Below, one piece after another: positions 26,244 through 38,941 of a stretch of 64,000 nucleotides of DNA. The stretch spans positions 20,357,329-20,421,328 of the forward strand of contig OY997652.1 of the NCBI GenBank assembly GCA_963921795.1, in the 5' to 3' direction. The notes under the pieces were generated by a model, which saw only the letters and a program-made list of their open reading frames with translations, ran no database searches and was not told where the DNA came from. The stretch comes from Nannobrachium achirus (lineage: Eukaryota; Chordata; Actinopteri; Myctophiformes; Myctophidae). Positions within the stretch are counted from its first letter, which is position 1; each line of letters opens with the position of its first letter. Position numbers and translations under genes: made by a program.

Positions 26244-26324
<81 letters not shown>
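26243..26324. repeat. (ACGC)n-(AC)n microsatellite
   Basis: About 12 ACGC units then AC units, the mirror arrangement of the tract at 25658. Confidence 0.93.
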
Positions 26325-26327
<3 letters not shown>

Positions 26328-27656
26328 GGTATCAGTTCAGCAAAAGCTAAGGTATATGGCAACATTGCGCACGTGCAAGACATCAGTCATGTTGCCATAC
26401 CTTATAGCAACAGGCATGAGGAATTTATTTTAAGAAGTACATTTTATTGCCATACTGCAGCTGCCATACCTTGCCATACCCAATTGACGCCTCTGACACA
26501 CACTAAACATACAAGTATGAATTGAGAAAAAAGGGACCCCAATTTAAACAAACCCAAAAGGTTTCTTGTGGTCTTTCTTTATCCTTTTAGTTGACCTTGT
26601 ATCAGTGAACTGTCCTGTACCTTTTCCTATGCAAACTTCTAATTAGGTATTCAATCAATCACTCAGTCCCACACTCACACAAACACGCATGCACTGCACA
26701 CACACAGGAAGGCACACACACACCTATCTATTTATTCTAAATCATAACATCACACATTTTCTGCTTGCTGATTTGTGAATTATCGTCCTTGTCGTTTCAG
26801 AATAGGAGGGCACAGTTTCGTGGATAACACTGACCTGCATCAATGCAGTCATCTTTCATACTTTTTCCACTACAAGAGTCAAAATAAAAGGGAGTTGGCG
26901 CCATCTAGTGAGCCCAGCCAGGTACTGTATTTTACATTTCCATCATTGTCCAGGATCCCAAAATTGATATGTTATTCAGGAACAATCTTAACCCATTTAG
27001 ACCTGAACGCAAATCTGTGTCACTTTAGATTTGAACCACTTTAACCATTATTTTATGCAATTGTTATGCAATTATCACAGCTGCAAGCTTGTAGATCTGT
27101 TCTATTTTTGGAAAATCGTGAACATTTGTGCAAGTCTGAATATTTTTGACACGATTCTATAAATGTATTCTAAATCCTTCTTCTAAGTCAGTGGCTCTCA
27201 TACTTGTTCATGTCAAGGACCCCCAAAATAACATTAAGGCCTATTTGGCTGCGGACCCCCATCTCAAAAAATGTTGTTCCAGAGACCACCCAGAAGCAAA
27301 TATTTGAGTTACAAATGTTCGCTTTTAAAAAGACATATTCAAAGGAATCACTTTTTTCAAAAATAGCAGATCTACAAGTTCACTCTGTGATTATTATGAT
27401 ATTATGATTATTTGATTGACGTTTCGCAGAGGCCTTCTTCAGAATCAAGAAGTGTGTCATGGTCGGTGTCATGTCAGTATCATAATGTAATTGATTTTAT
27501 CTTTCTGTCTCTCAGTCTCATCCATGGAAAACTGCATTGAGACAAGGAGCATGTTGTCTCACAAGCCACTCTCTACATGTTCCCAGGGCCGGGGTTCAAA
27601 TCCCACCACGGGTGTCACAGTCTTTCCTGCCAAGCATGTTTTGAAGACTGACAACT

Positions 27657-27990
27657 AACAACCATAATAACTTAAGGCACAAGGAAAACTGATTTTGCCC
27701 TAAAATCACGCAAAGCGGTACGCAGTATGTCTACAGTCATGTCATCAACATGGATCTGTCCCATTTAGCGCCACCATCAGGCAGATCTTTTCAAACACAT
27801 TTTTGGACACTGCTCCTACAGATTTTGGCCTAAAATCATGCAAAGCGGTACACAGTATCTCTAAAGTCATGTCATCAACATGGATCTGTCCCATTTCCCA
27901 TATTCCCTCCTGATTGGCTACGACTGCCTTCTAAAGTTTGTGTATGCAACGTGACAGTCGATTATCTCCCGATTAGGGAGTCTTACTGCT
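27657..27990 (-). repeat. dispersed repeat related to 37965-38370 and 38605-38880
   Basis: GTCATGTCATCAACATGGAT, ATCTGTCCCATTTCCCATAT and CTCCTGATTGGCTACGA recur in inverted order at 37965-38130. The GTATGTCTACAGTCATG / GTATCTCTAAAGTCATG block is itself tandemly doubled here. Confidence 0.7.
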
Positions 27991-29628
27991 GACATAGTTC
28001 AATGTTGAAAATGGGTGGTTCTCCCCTTGAAGTGTTATTATATCACAATGTAGAAATACTCTGTTACAAGTACAAGTAAAGGCATCAAAACACACTTAAA
28101 GTACTAAAAGTAAAAGTTCTCTGAGGCATTTAAACCAGTTTTCTTTTTCTTTTTTCACTAGTTTAGTTGTTTTAGTTGTTTTTTGAGATGTAACATGTGA
28201 AAATGTGCCTAATGGTGGCCTTTAATCCCAAACCTAGTGCTCACTATAGTGACATAGCTCAGATAAATAAACTGCTGACAGGTTTGTAACACCATCTGGC
28301 ATTAGGTTCCACTATTTCCTGATCAGCAGGTTCTGTCATGTCATGTGATATTGACGTAGCAAAAACCACAAAACAGAAATAAACAAACCACCAAATCCAC
28401 ACGTAAAGTCTGGACGTCCAGACTTTACGTGTGGATTTGGTGGTTTGTCTTGTGATGTGGGTGATTATGTGGATGACTAAACTAATGGTTTGGCTATTAA
28501 TAATACTATATCTGTCACGTGGGGATGACTTTGGACCTCTAGCACGTGCTCTTCAGCAACACACAGGGAGGAGATTCAAGATTTCTTATTGTTATATCTT
28601 ATGTACATTTTACTGCACATAAGATATACGATATATCATCTTTGTAGCATAGTAGAATAATAATAAAGATTAGCAGCAATAAATTATGTCAAAGAATAGT
28701 AGCAATAGTAAGAAAGAACATATGTATATAGTGTGGTATTCCATGATCATAATAGAGCAGTGGTTCTCAAACATGTTCAAGTCAAGGACCCCTTGACTTG
28801 ATATGTTGAATTGATATGTATTTGGTCACAGAAACCCATCTAAAAATTATGTGTGCCAGAGACCCCAATAAAATAAGATTTGTGCTGTTATTTTGTCAAA
28901 AGATTCCATATTTTCCAAAATGTTTTGAAAGTAGAGACATGCATTGTGTGAGCTTGTGGTTCAGACAGCTACCGAGCTTGAGGAAACCCTTCAAAATAAT
29001 AAAGTGGGCGAATAGAACGGGGCAGCCGCATCCACTGAGTTCTATTTAGTTCCTCAAGCTATATAAAGTTCATTGACAACTCTGATTTCATGGTGTGAAG
29101 ACAACGAGAGGGAATTCACATATTCTAGTCTATAAAATACAAGATTGGGGACCATAATTAGTAATAATAATTTAACAGTTTTTCCCCCCTCAGGCTCTCC
29201 TGTCACCAAGTTTACCGAAAACCACACATACTGAAACAGACAAAACCGAGTCAGTCGTTTCTATTCCAGGATTTTGTAAGAGCATCTGTTTCACACTGTG
29301 ACGTAATATAAATATGCTGTAAATAGCTGAGCTTGCATTCTAGGGAATTACGCTATCGGTGACCAGAAATAATTACTCACGGCTATTACTCACAGCCTGC
29401 CTGCACAAAGTGAAAGTTGTGTTAAAAGTACAGGGAGGGCAGGAGACTGTCACATAATCGCCTGATCGCATGTTCATAACATTTCAAATTAAAAGAAAAT
29501 AGCAATCTTCAAGCACACAATGCATGCGACACTTAAGCTTGTAGATCGTCTATTCTCATAAAGTATGCTATTATTATGGTATTTCGCCTGTTTTGGCTTG
29601 AATACATTATTTATTTTGATTATTTGTA

Positions 29629-29872
29629 ACAGCTTTTTCTCAAAGTGACTAACACACCATTTCTCAAGTTTACCGTGACATACTGTGTATACAGGAATTA
29701 TCAATTGCCTAATCATTTCCCTTCACAAACTTGTAAAATCTTTTCCTGACAAATATTAAAAACAGCTCAAACTAATACTGAAACTGAAAAATATATATTT
29801 TCTTTTTACAATAACTTGAGCGAATCTGAAACCCTAAATCCATTCATGAGTCTAACTAAAACTATACAATGT
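29629..29872 (+). repeat. about 230-bp direct duplicate (partner 32059-32285)
   Basis: Shares CTCAAAGTGACTAACACACC, TTACCGTGACATACTGTGTA, TACAGGAATTATCAATTGCC and CTAAATCCATTCATGAGTCT with the partner, with only scattered differences. Confidence 0.85.
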
Positions 29873-30435
29873 TCAAACTAAAGCCAAAAACATGATTCAC
29901 AATTATTTGTATGAAAATTATTCATCGATGAATTGATACATTAATCTAAAATCTCTGTATCTGTTCTCAGAGTACCCACTAGCATACGACTGATCGACTA
30001 AATATTTTGGAGAAAGAAAGAAAAGCTTGTAGTCCAGCTGTTTTCACACTATGTATCTGTGGAACCGAGTCAAACTAAATGTAATGCCTCAATTCCTACA
30101 ATTCCAAGTGCTTGTCAGGTTGGGGGGGGTCCGCAGAATCACAGATGATTCTTTTTGGGGGTCACGGCTTGAAAGACCACTGCTATAATAAGACCTATCG
30201 TCAAATGTAAAGCTGTGATTCAAGTCAGCATTAAGTCAGCTGCGATTCAAGTCAGCGTTAACTTGATGTAGGCCTTCTGGGGTTGTCAATGTACCACAAG
30301 CCAAAGCCAAGTGAGAGACTGATGCCTAATAACAGTTTGAGGAAACTTTAATAATTATCCTTTGACTTTTCAGACAGAAAACAGTGCATATTATTGTCAA
30401 GAAGACATTTCAAATTCTAAATGTTATGAAAGGTT

Positions 30436-30960
30436 ATGTTAACAGTACAGGACTTCCATCCATCCATCCATCTTCAACCGCTTATCCGGAATCGGGTCGC
30501 GGGGGTAACAGTTCCAACTGAGACCTCCAGATTTCCTTATCCCAAGCAACTTCCTCCACTCCCTCAGGGAGTATACCGAGGCGTTCCCAAGCCAGTTTGG
30601 AGATATAATCCCTCCATCTGGTCTTTGGTCTGCCACGGGGTCTCCTCCCAGTGGGACGCGCATCGAGGACCTTCCTAGCAAGGCGCTCGGGAGGCATCCG
30701 TACTAGATGCCCGAACCACCTAAGCTGACTCCTTTCCAAGTGTAGGAGCAGCGGTTCTACTCCCAAGTCTCTCTCGGGTGACTGAACTTCTCACCCTATC
30801 TCTAAGGGAGATACCAGCCACCCGTCTGAGGAAACCCATTTCGGCCGCTTGCACCCGCGACCTTATACTTTCGGTCATGACCCACACTTCATGACCATAG
30901 GTGAGAGTAGTAACTCTTTTGCCGCGATGACGAACAATCGTTTTTTTTCCACTCCGCAGA
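30436..30960 (-). mobile_element. 3' end of a LINE-type (non-LTR) retrotransposon
   Basis: Reading on the minus strand, 30482-30930 gives two frame-shifted pieces of a LINE ORF2 C terminus: VWVMTESIRSRVQAAEMGFL and RRVAGISLRDRVR, then RWFGHLVRMPPERLARKVLD, RGRPKTRWRDY and ERLGI. It ends in a ...GATAAGCGGTTGAAG tail followed by ATGG repeats (30455-30472), typical of fish LINE 3' ends. It is a dead 5'-truncated copy. Confidence 0.8.
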
Positions 30961-31453
30961 GCGTTTGTCTTTTCCCCAGCAGAGCCTTACTGAGCCGATG
31001 GGGAGAGTGGCGGGTGACTTACTGAGCCCATGGGGAGAGTGGCGGGGGTCTTACTGAGCCCATGGGGAGAGTGGCGGGTGTCTCCAATTCTAACAGCAGC
31101 TACGCTGCGCTGAAATCTTGAGCAGATATAAACTGGATCACTTTTCTGTTCGTTTTTCAGCCCTGGATCTAGTTTCTCTATTTCTATGCTCTACAACTGG
31201 TGCAAACAAGGGACACATTTCAGCCTTGTGCATTGGAATGGCTGCCCCCGGGCTACAGTTTTTTTTTTTTTTCTCTCTGAGAGATACGCCTGTCTTTTAC
31301 AGAAAACTGCAGTTGGAAACAATGATGGATATTTTTCTATAAAATCGCAAAGGTAAGGTACTTTGATGGCAGTGTGACTATCAAAAATCCTTAATGAAGC
31401 AGTAAAAGAGTTAATAAAGTATTCATTCATTCATGCAATGCATTTCTTTGTCC

Positions 31454-31940
31454 TCAGGTCAGTGTAGCCTGTGATTGGAGAGTCAGCTGTCCTCTTGTCC
31501 CAACTCTCTCCTTCAGTTTAGGACAGTGTTCCGGGCAGGCTGTGACCAGCACCCTGCATCCCTGCTTCTCCTTTAGAAACCTCACTAGTGACTCGTCGAA
31601 CACCTGGTTTCCTTCTGTATAGCCGTCCAACAACAGAAGAGCCTCAGTCGGACCCGTCAACAGAGTCTTCAGAACATTTTCTGTGGCTATCGCCTTGAGA
31701 GAGAGTTGGGTCGTTATCTCCTGAAACAAGCTGCATTTGGCTTTGCTGCAGTCCAACAACAAGAGGAGATGAAGGCTACTGAACCCTGGGAGGCTGGAGG
31801 AGCCGTCGCCTGACCCCACGGCCCAGGACGACGCCAGGGTTTGGACTACTGTGGACTTACCACTCCCTGCTGCTCCTTCCAGCAGAAGTGTCTCTTTGGA
31901 TTCTTGGAGTAAAATGTGAAGATCCACAGGTTGGCCCACA
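31454..31940 (-). CDS. cd274: cd274 last coding exon: NACHT-like P-loop NTPase module
   Basis: The acceptor is TTTTAAG (a weak tract) in phase 2, joining the previous exon. The exon encodes residues 356-517. VDLHILLQ leads into a Walker A GAAGSGKST (378-386). A hydrophobic strand LLLLLD follows, then a Walker B-like LLLLDGYTE (Asp461, Glu465) and a third strand RVLVTACPE where NLRs have a sensor-1 TSRP. TGA is at 31454-31456. The module covers only the core nucleotide-binding fold; there is no winged-helix region or LRR. Loss of the usual sensor arginine may mean it binds but does not switch on nucleotide. Confidence 0.78.
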
Positions 31941-34900
31941 CTTAAAAGTATAAGAAAAGAAAAAAGAAGACATCATTTATTACTCTTTGTTCACCTTAAC
32001 TCCTTGCTTTCGGTGTGACTAGCAAAAAAAAAAAGCAGTCCTCTTTACATCAGTGTCAGCTTTTTCAAAGTGACTAACACACCATTTCTCAAGTTTACCG
32101 TGACATACTGTGTATACAGGAATTATCAATTGCCTAATCATTTCCCTTCAAAAACTTCTAAAATCTTTTCCTGACAAATATTAAAAACAGCTCAAACTAA
32201 TACTGAAAATATATATATATTTTTTAGAATAACATAAGTGAATCTGAAACCCTAAATCCATTCATGAGTCTAACTGAAACTATACAGCATTGACAAAAAT
32301 TTAAAAATACAAAACTACAATGGTGCACACACACATACAGTCATTCATTTACTCGCATTATTGTTTGAGCCATACTGTATACAGCAAGTAGGAAATGATG
32401 AGGGTTTTTCCAGAACATGTTATTGTCGTACTTGTCAACCCCCTCTATTTCCTTGTGTGACTCACATTTGCACACCATTCAAATCATGCTCTTTTCCTCC
32501 ACACACAACATACATATGTGTCTACCTGTTCTGTAGTCTGCCTGGTAACTCCTTCTGACAGAGGGAGTTCCAGCATTGTGTCTCCCTCCTGTTGGTAGAA
32601 AGCCCAGCATAGCTCGCTTTCAGAACCTCCCTCAGTGTTTCCACACAGTCTCTCGGAGCTGCAAACACAACACTATTAGAGTCTGACTTCAGTGATGTAA
32701 ATAGGACAAACATTTGAAATGCCACTGTGAATTGTGAAAGTCCTGTCAAATGAATAGAGATTTGCACCAGATAGGATTCTGAAGTTTCAGATCGTTTTCA
32801 GATTGTTGTTGCTGAAAGAAATGTGTTCTTCATAGGAAAGTACTGACTTTCCTATGAAGAACACATTTTGATCAGCAACAAGAAATCCAAAATATCAGTA
32901 AGCAGGTGAACTAGTATCTTCATATAATGGACAATAATGCTCATATTATAGATTTACAAAGTACATACCTTGAGTATAAGTACAAAGATTTTCCTCATTT
33001 CCATGATCACGTATTTGCAGGCCTGTAAAGAACAGATTTTCTTTTATTAAACTATATCTTTATAGTTATAGTTATCGTGCTTGGTGTGAACGGCCCTTTA
33101 CTGAGTATAATTAGTTGGACTATCTGGTCATTTAAATAAGGCTATAGAGCTACGGTGTACAGAACCGTTCCAAATGGACTCACAGGCAGTAGCGTCGTCA
33201 GTTGGATCTCTCTCGATATCCACCAGGATATTATTGGAACTCCGAACCCCATTGTCTCTGAGTGCTAAAAAAGAAACATAAGACTCATCAAAAAGGAAGG
33301 AAAGAATAAGATGTAGTCAGTTTTTTCCTTCTGGCATTTACGTGTTGTTTCCCACGTCGCATTGTTTAATAACAATTGTCTACTTGTAAAGTATTATAAC
33401 GGTACAGTAAAGTACTTGACCAACCATTTAAACATTATTATTGTGCAGTACGACACTGGTTCTCAACCTGTGGCTCTGGGCCCACTGGTGGGTCGTCAGG
33501 GTATTGCAAGTCGGGCCACAAAAGAATTGGCAAAACACTAAGATCTTCATAATATAACATTAATATTAAAAGGTGATAGGCTACCAATAAATAAGAACTT
33601 AAAGTATTCTATGTTAGTTACACTGATCCAAGCCGGGACACAATCCATAGATAATTAAACATACTCTGAAAATGCACGCCCCCTGAATGCTTTCAATATT
33701 TTCAAGTGCAACCTGATCTAGAATGTCAAGAACCACGTCACTGCAGTACAACACAGAATCACTGAAACCACGATGACTCATCATTGATGAGTCATCAACC
33801 ATTTATAGAAATAAAAGTATGAGCAGCATACATTTTCACACGCGAGTTAAATTAAAACTAGAATGATTATGCTGTGTGTGCTACTGAAATTATACCACTG
33901 TTTGCTGGGGGAATTATATAAATACCACTAGTAGCCTATATCCTATTCAGTGAAAACCACCCTCACATGTTTAAACCACAAATTCCCCTGCCACATCAAC
34001 TGAGACAAGCTGTGGGGGTTCCTCATGGTAGCACACCTGAAATACCTGTCCCAAAATAGTAAATCATGCTTAAAACCACGTGCCGAAGCAAAAAAGAAAC
34101 AAGCAAAAGTACAAAGATATCCCAAATCCCCATGGGTCATGGAATTGCAGCTCTACACAGTATAGTTGTAAACAAAACACCTTCTTCCATCTACTTCCTC
34201 TTTGTGACATGGCAAAATGCATGGGAAAGTACTCATAAAAGGTACAATCACGTGTCGATATACGATATGTGGAAGTCCATTGTTTGTACCCAAATTACTC
34301 AAAATTGTTGCAGTATGAACCAACGATACTTCGGAATCTTTATGAGACCAACACTTGGTGTGTAGTACATGTACAGTACATGAACTGATTACCTTTTTGT
34401 CGTCGATAAAGCATCCCCCCTACAACGGCAATGACAGCTAGTATGACACACACACATGACATGATGAGTGGATCACTTCCCTTCGCAGGCGATGGTGTTG
34501 GTATGACATCTGTAAAAGAGTGAAGATACCAAAAGGTTAGTGGCTGAAATGAAATGAACCACAATATAAGCTTTTTAGGTTCTGATAAAGATGACTTGAC
34601 AGCACCCTGGGGAATCAAGTCAAGAGGCATTCATTGAGTTAAAACGGATGCTGTTATTACTTTATTTAAAATAGCACTTTGGAAATAACCTAATAAACCT
34701 GAGGCAGACTGACACAGACTTCCCATGGTTTGTCCATAAAAGTCAGCACTTTGTAGCAAACTAAATCAACATGCTGCCCACACACTCTACTGTGTTATCA
34801 TCATGTTATATCAAGATCCTCATCAGAACACATGTTTTCAAACAACAAACATAAAAGGAATGATATGGTGTGGGTGTGGTGATGATAATATGATGCCATT

Positions 34901-35955
34901 TGCAAGCAATCCCAGACATCCTACTCTTGCTACACATCAGGACCTGGACCAATCAGTGACGTCTCGATTGGGGCCAGATCACAGCCCATAATATGGGGAT
35001 GATCTTGACGTCATTACCAGGACGTCATATGGACTTTTTTGTTTGACAGGATTATTGTTATTGTTTGTAATGTTAGTTGAAATATTAGCATATTATGTCT
35101 ATAATTTTGATTCACTCAAGTTATGGAAAAATAAAAATAATTGATAATAAAAAAAAAAGAAATATTAGCATATAAGGTTATATTCTGGGACATAATTCCT
35201 GTCAAACAAAAAAGTCCATATGACGTCCTGGTAATGACGTCAAGATCATCCCCACATATGGGCTGTGATCTGGCCCCAATCGAGACGTCACTGATTGGTC
35301 CAGGTCATGACCGTGCTTGCTGGGAATATTATATTGCATAATAACAAACGACAATTCTGCCTATTAAACTGACTTCTCTTTGTATGCAGGACTTTTCCTG
35401 GAAAAAATAAACTAAAAGGAAAGACAGAGACATGTATAGATGCAAACATCTAATTCCCTATAGCTCACAAGTTGGACTTTAAGATAAATGTCAACATGTT
35501 TTTTTAAGATTTTAAATTAAAAAAGAAAAGAAAAAGCCTGACATCAGGGTTTGTGTGGTTAGAACACATTGGCATTGTACCTGGAATGTTAAATGTGGCA
35601 GAGGGGCCTTCATCTGCAAAGGTGCACGTGTAATTGTTTCTGTCTGAAGAGCTGACAGTTATCTGGCTGATGACCCTGACCAGTTGGTCTGATGTTGTCT
35701 CTGTAGTTGGCCTAGAAGAAGTGACTTCTCTGTGCTCTCCGTCTCTCCAGGTGACCACAGCGAGTGGATATCCTTCAGACTGGCAGGTTAGCTCCACCTC
35801 ATGACCATCTGCTGATTCACGGATGCTTTTAACCACTTCTTTATAAGGTGCTGTGGGAAAATGTGATGGTAGAATTACAAACATATACAATTGATTATTT
35901 TATTGTATATCAGTATCTCCCTCTCTCTCTCAGTATCTCTCTCTCTCTCTCTCAG

Positions 35956-36004
<49 letters not shown>

Positions 36005-38903
36005 CACTCAGAATCTAATTCTCTGTCTCTTTCCCCCCGACATGGTCAAGGCAGGCAGCTTTGCCAAAGCCTGGTTAAGCTTAGGTTTCTTCCTGTTAAA
36101 GGGGAGTTTTTCCTGGCCACTCTTACCAAATGCTTGCTCAGGGGGAGAGAACATTGTGGGTCTCTCTTTTTTTTCCCATTATGATTTGGCAATATTTGAA
36201 TATTTGGAGGTATTGCCCAATAAAAAAAACATGTACACACTTGGGGGATTGAATTAGTCAACAGGAACCTTACTTGTATTTTCAATATGACAATGAGTGA
36301 ACCTTGCAGACACTTTCATAATCAGTATGTCCACACTCAATACAGAGTTCAATACGCACTGCACTTTCTGTTTGAAAAAGTCTTCGGCCCGGACCACTGG
36401 CCTTGCAGTCGATCTTTACTGCCTTTCTCTCCCCATTTATCTCTCCATGTTTCCTGTCCATCTCTACTATATCGTCATTGTCGGGCGGAAACCTCGTATC
36501 TCCAAGTTTCAAATTTGTAATTTCTTTCACAAAGTGAAGCACTGCTTCATCACACAAGGCCGTCGCACAAAAGTAGTGAAAACAGCTGATCTACAAGCAC
36601 ACAACGCCTCGCACAGATCGGCTGTTTTCACTAGTTTAAATCATTTTAAAGATGATAAATACAAAACAAACGGTTTTGGACATACAAGGTTTCCACCCGA
36701 CAACAACGATATGCTACAAATAAAGGCATAAAAGCTGACCTGTGCATCCCAGCAGTTATACTGACCTTTGACTGACAACGTGAACAGTTTATAATCAGCA
36801 CCGCCCATCTGCATCAAACAGCGGTAGGTTCCAGAGTCGTTTATCCTGAGACTGGTCACCTGTGATTTGGAAAGAGAAGCAACCATTCAGGGTGATAGGA
36901 GGTGCTGTGGCAGGGCTGGGCAGTTAACCAACACAAATGTCTCGAAACTGATATTTAGAACCAATAACCACTTTAATCTTCAAGAATTGAGAAGCAGGGT
37001 TTTTGGGGGGACAACATAGTTCCTCATATATTAACAAATCGAATGAAAAAGAAAGTTATAGATTTTTGAATGATTTCTTTAGAATGCGTTTCAGGATGTT
37101 TTCATCTCATGTCCTATACATTAATTCCATCAAATAATAACAGAAGTTCCATTCAGTAACGATGCAAATTGAACATGAGATTTGAACTCCTTATACAAGT
37201 AGAAAACACAATTCTTTTTCTTGATTGATTAACAAAATCTTAATTTGACCACATAAATACTGACAAACTAAATAAATAAAATATACAGCATGGACTACCC
37301 AACAGCCACTGCCAATCCATTACATTCAACACCATTTGACCATCTTAAATTTGAACACATTGCTTGCTGCCAACAAGTTGCAGAAAAAAGCCAAAAGTGA
37401 GTAAGTGACCTACCTGTAGCTTGGCCGACCCTTGGTCCAGTTCCTCAGACAGCATGCTCACGCGACCTCGGTACGCTGGGTCTTGAGAAGCCAGCTTCTC
37501 AACCCCATCGTCTAACTGGTACACCTCCACAGAAGGGCCAGGGATCACCCGGTGCCAGATCACCTTTGGGCCAGGGTTGCTCTTTGACGGCAGCGGACGG
37601 AAATGGCAGCCCATTATGACGGTTCCACCAAACTCCGCCTCGTATGAGCGGCGGTCCGCTTCCACAGTGAACAGCGCTGCAGAGAGTTTAGAGAAGGGTC
37701 TTATGTCATCATTACGTTTTTAAATTACCTCCAAAAAGAAAATTGAGTGCTACAGGAAGAGCATATAGTAGTCGTTGTCGGTTGGAAACCTTGTGTACGT
37801 GTGTCCAAAACCGTTAGGCATTCATTTTATATTTATTGTTTAAAAAATGTTTTTTACAAGCACAACGAGGCGTTGTGTGCTTGTAGATCTGCTATTTTCA
37901 CTAGTTTTGTGCAACAATCTTGTATGAAAAACATTTGGAGACTACTTGGAGATACAGTACCAGTAAGTCTCCCTAATCTGGAGATAAGCGACCGTCAGGT
38001 GGTCATGTACACAAACTTTAGAAGGCAATCGTAGCCAATCAGGAGGGAATATGGGAGATGGGACAGATCCATGTTGATGACATGACTTTAGAGATACCGT
38101 GTACCGCTTTGCGTGATTTTAGGCCAAAATCTGTAGGAGCAGTGTCCAAAAATGTGTTTTGCAAAAATCGGCCTCATGGTGGCGCAAGAAGAGGGCCAAG
38201 TGAGAAATCGGGCTGGAGGTTGTGAGTTGTGCAAAAGTTGTGCAATGTTTGGCATCGATAGGGGCAACAGTTCCGGAGTTAGGAGTAGGGCCAAAAGTGT
38301 GATGTGGCGAGACGTGGCGTGACGGACAGACGGTCCGTCCGCGGCCAAATACATATCAATTTGGTTGGGTTTGAGAACTACCACTGCTCTAGATGGTCCT
38401 GGGGCAGAGTGACACGGCCACTGAGTCGAACTGCAAGTGGGTGAGGGGGGAGAGAGAGAGAGCAGGAGGGAACAACAGAGAGAGGAAACGCAGAGGGGAG
38501 TTGGGGACAGTTCAGTGGAAGTCCATCCAGGGAACGACAAGACATGGCATTCTGTTTACTCACTCTTCCTTCCTACGCTGTGCTCATTCATTCCTAAGAA
38601 CACACACACACACCAGTAAGACTCTCTAATCGGGAGATTAGCGACCGTCAGGTTGCATGTATGTTGTCTGCAAAAAGCAACCTCATGGTGGCGCTAGAAG
38701 AGGGGCATGTGAGAAATCAGGGGCGGGGTTGTGGTTTGACAGCCAAGGAGTGTGTGTGCAAAGTTTGAGATGGATAGAGGCAAGGGTGGCGGAGATAAGA
38801 GTAGGGCCAAAAGTGTGAAGTGACGTGACGTGACGTGACGTGACGTGACGTGACGTGACGTGGCGGACAGAGGGACAGCCAGTGGAGCTTTTCATAGTAA
38901 CCT

Positions 38904-38941
<38 letters not shown>

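Noticed and set aside
26775..27044. 89-codon plus-strand open frame
   Set aside because: Its 3' end runs into a dispersed repeat and the composition is not protein-like.
27540..27625. A tRNA gene or SINE at the GGTTCAAATCCCACC B-box match
   Set aside because: No matching A box and no cloverleaf around it.
32526..32658. Death-fold (CARD/PYD/death) domain before the NACHT-like module
   Set aside because: The exon is only 43 codons and lacks the six-helix length of a death fold.
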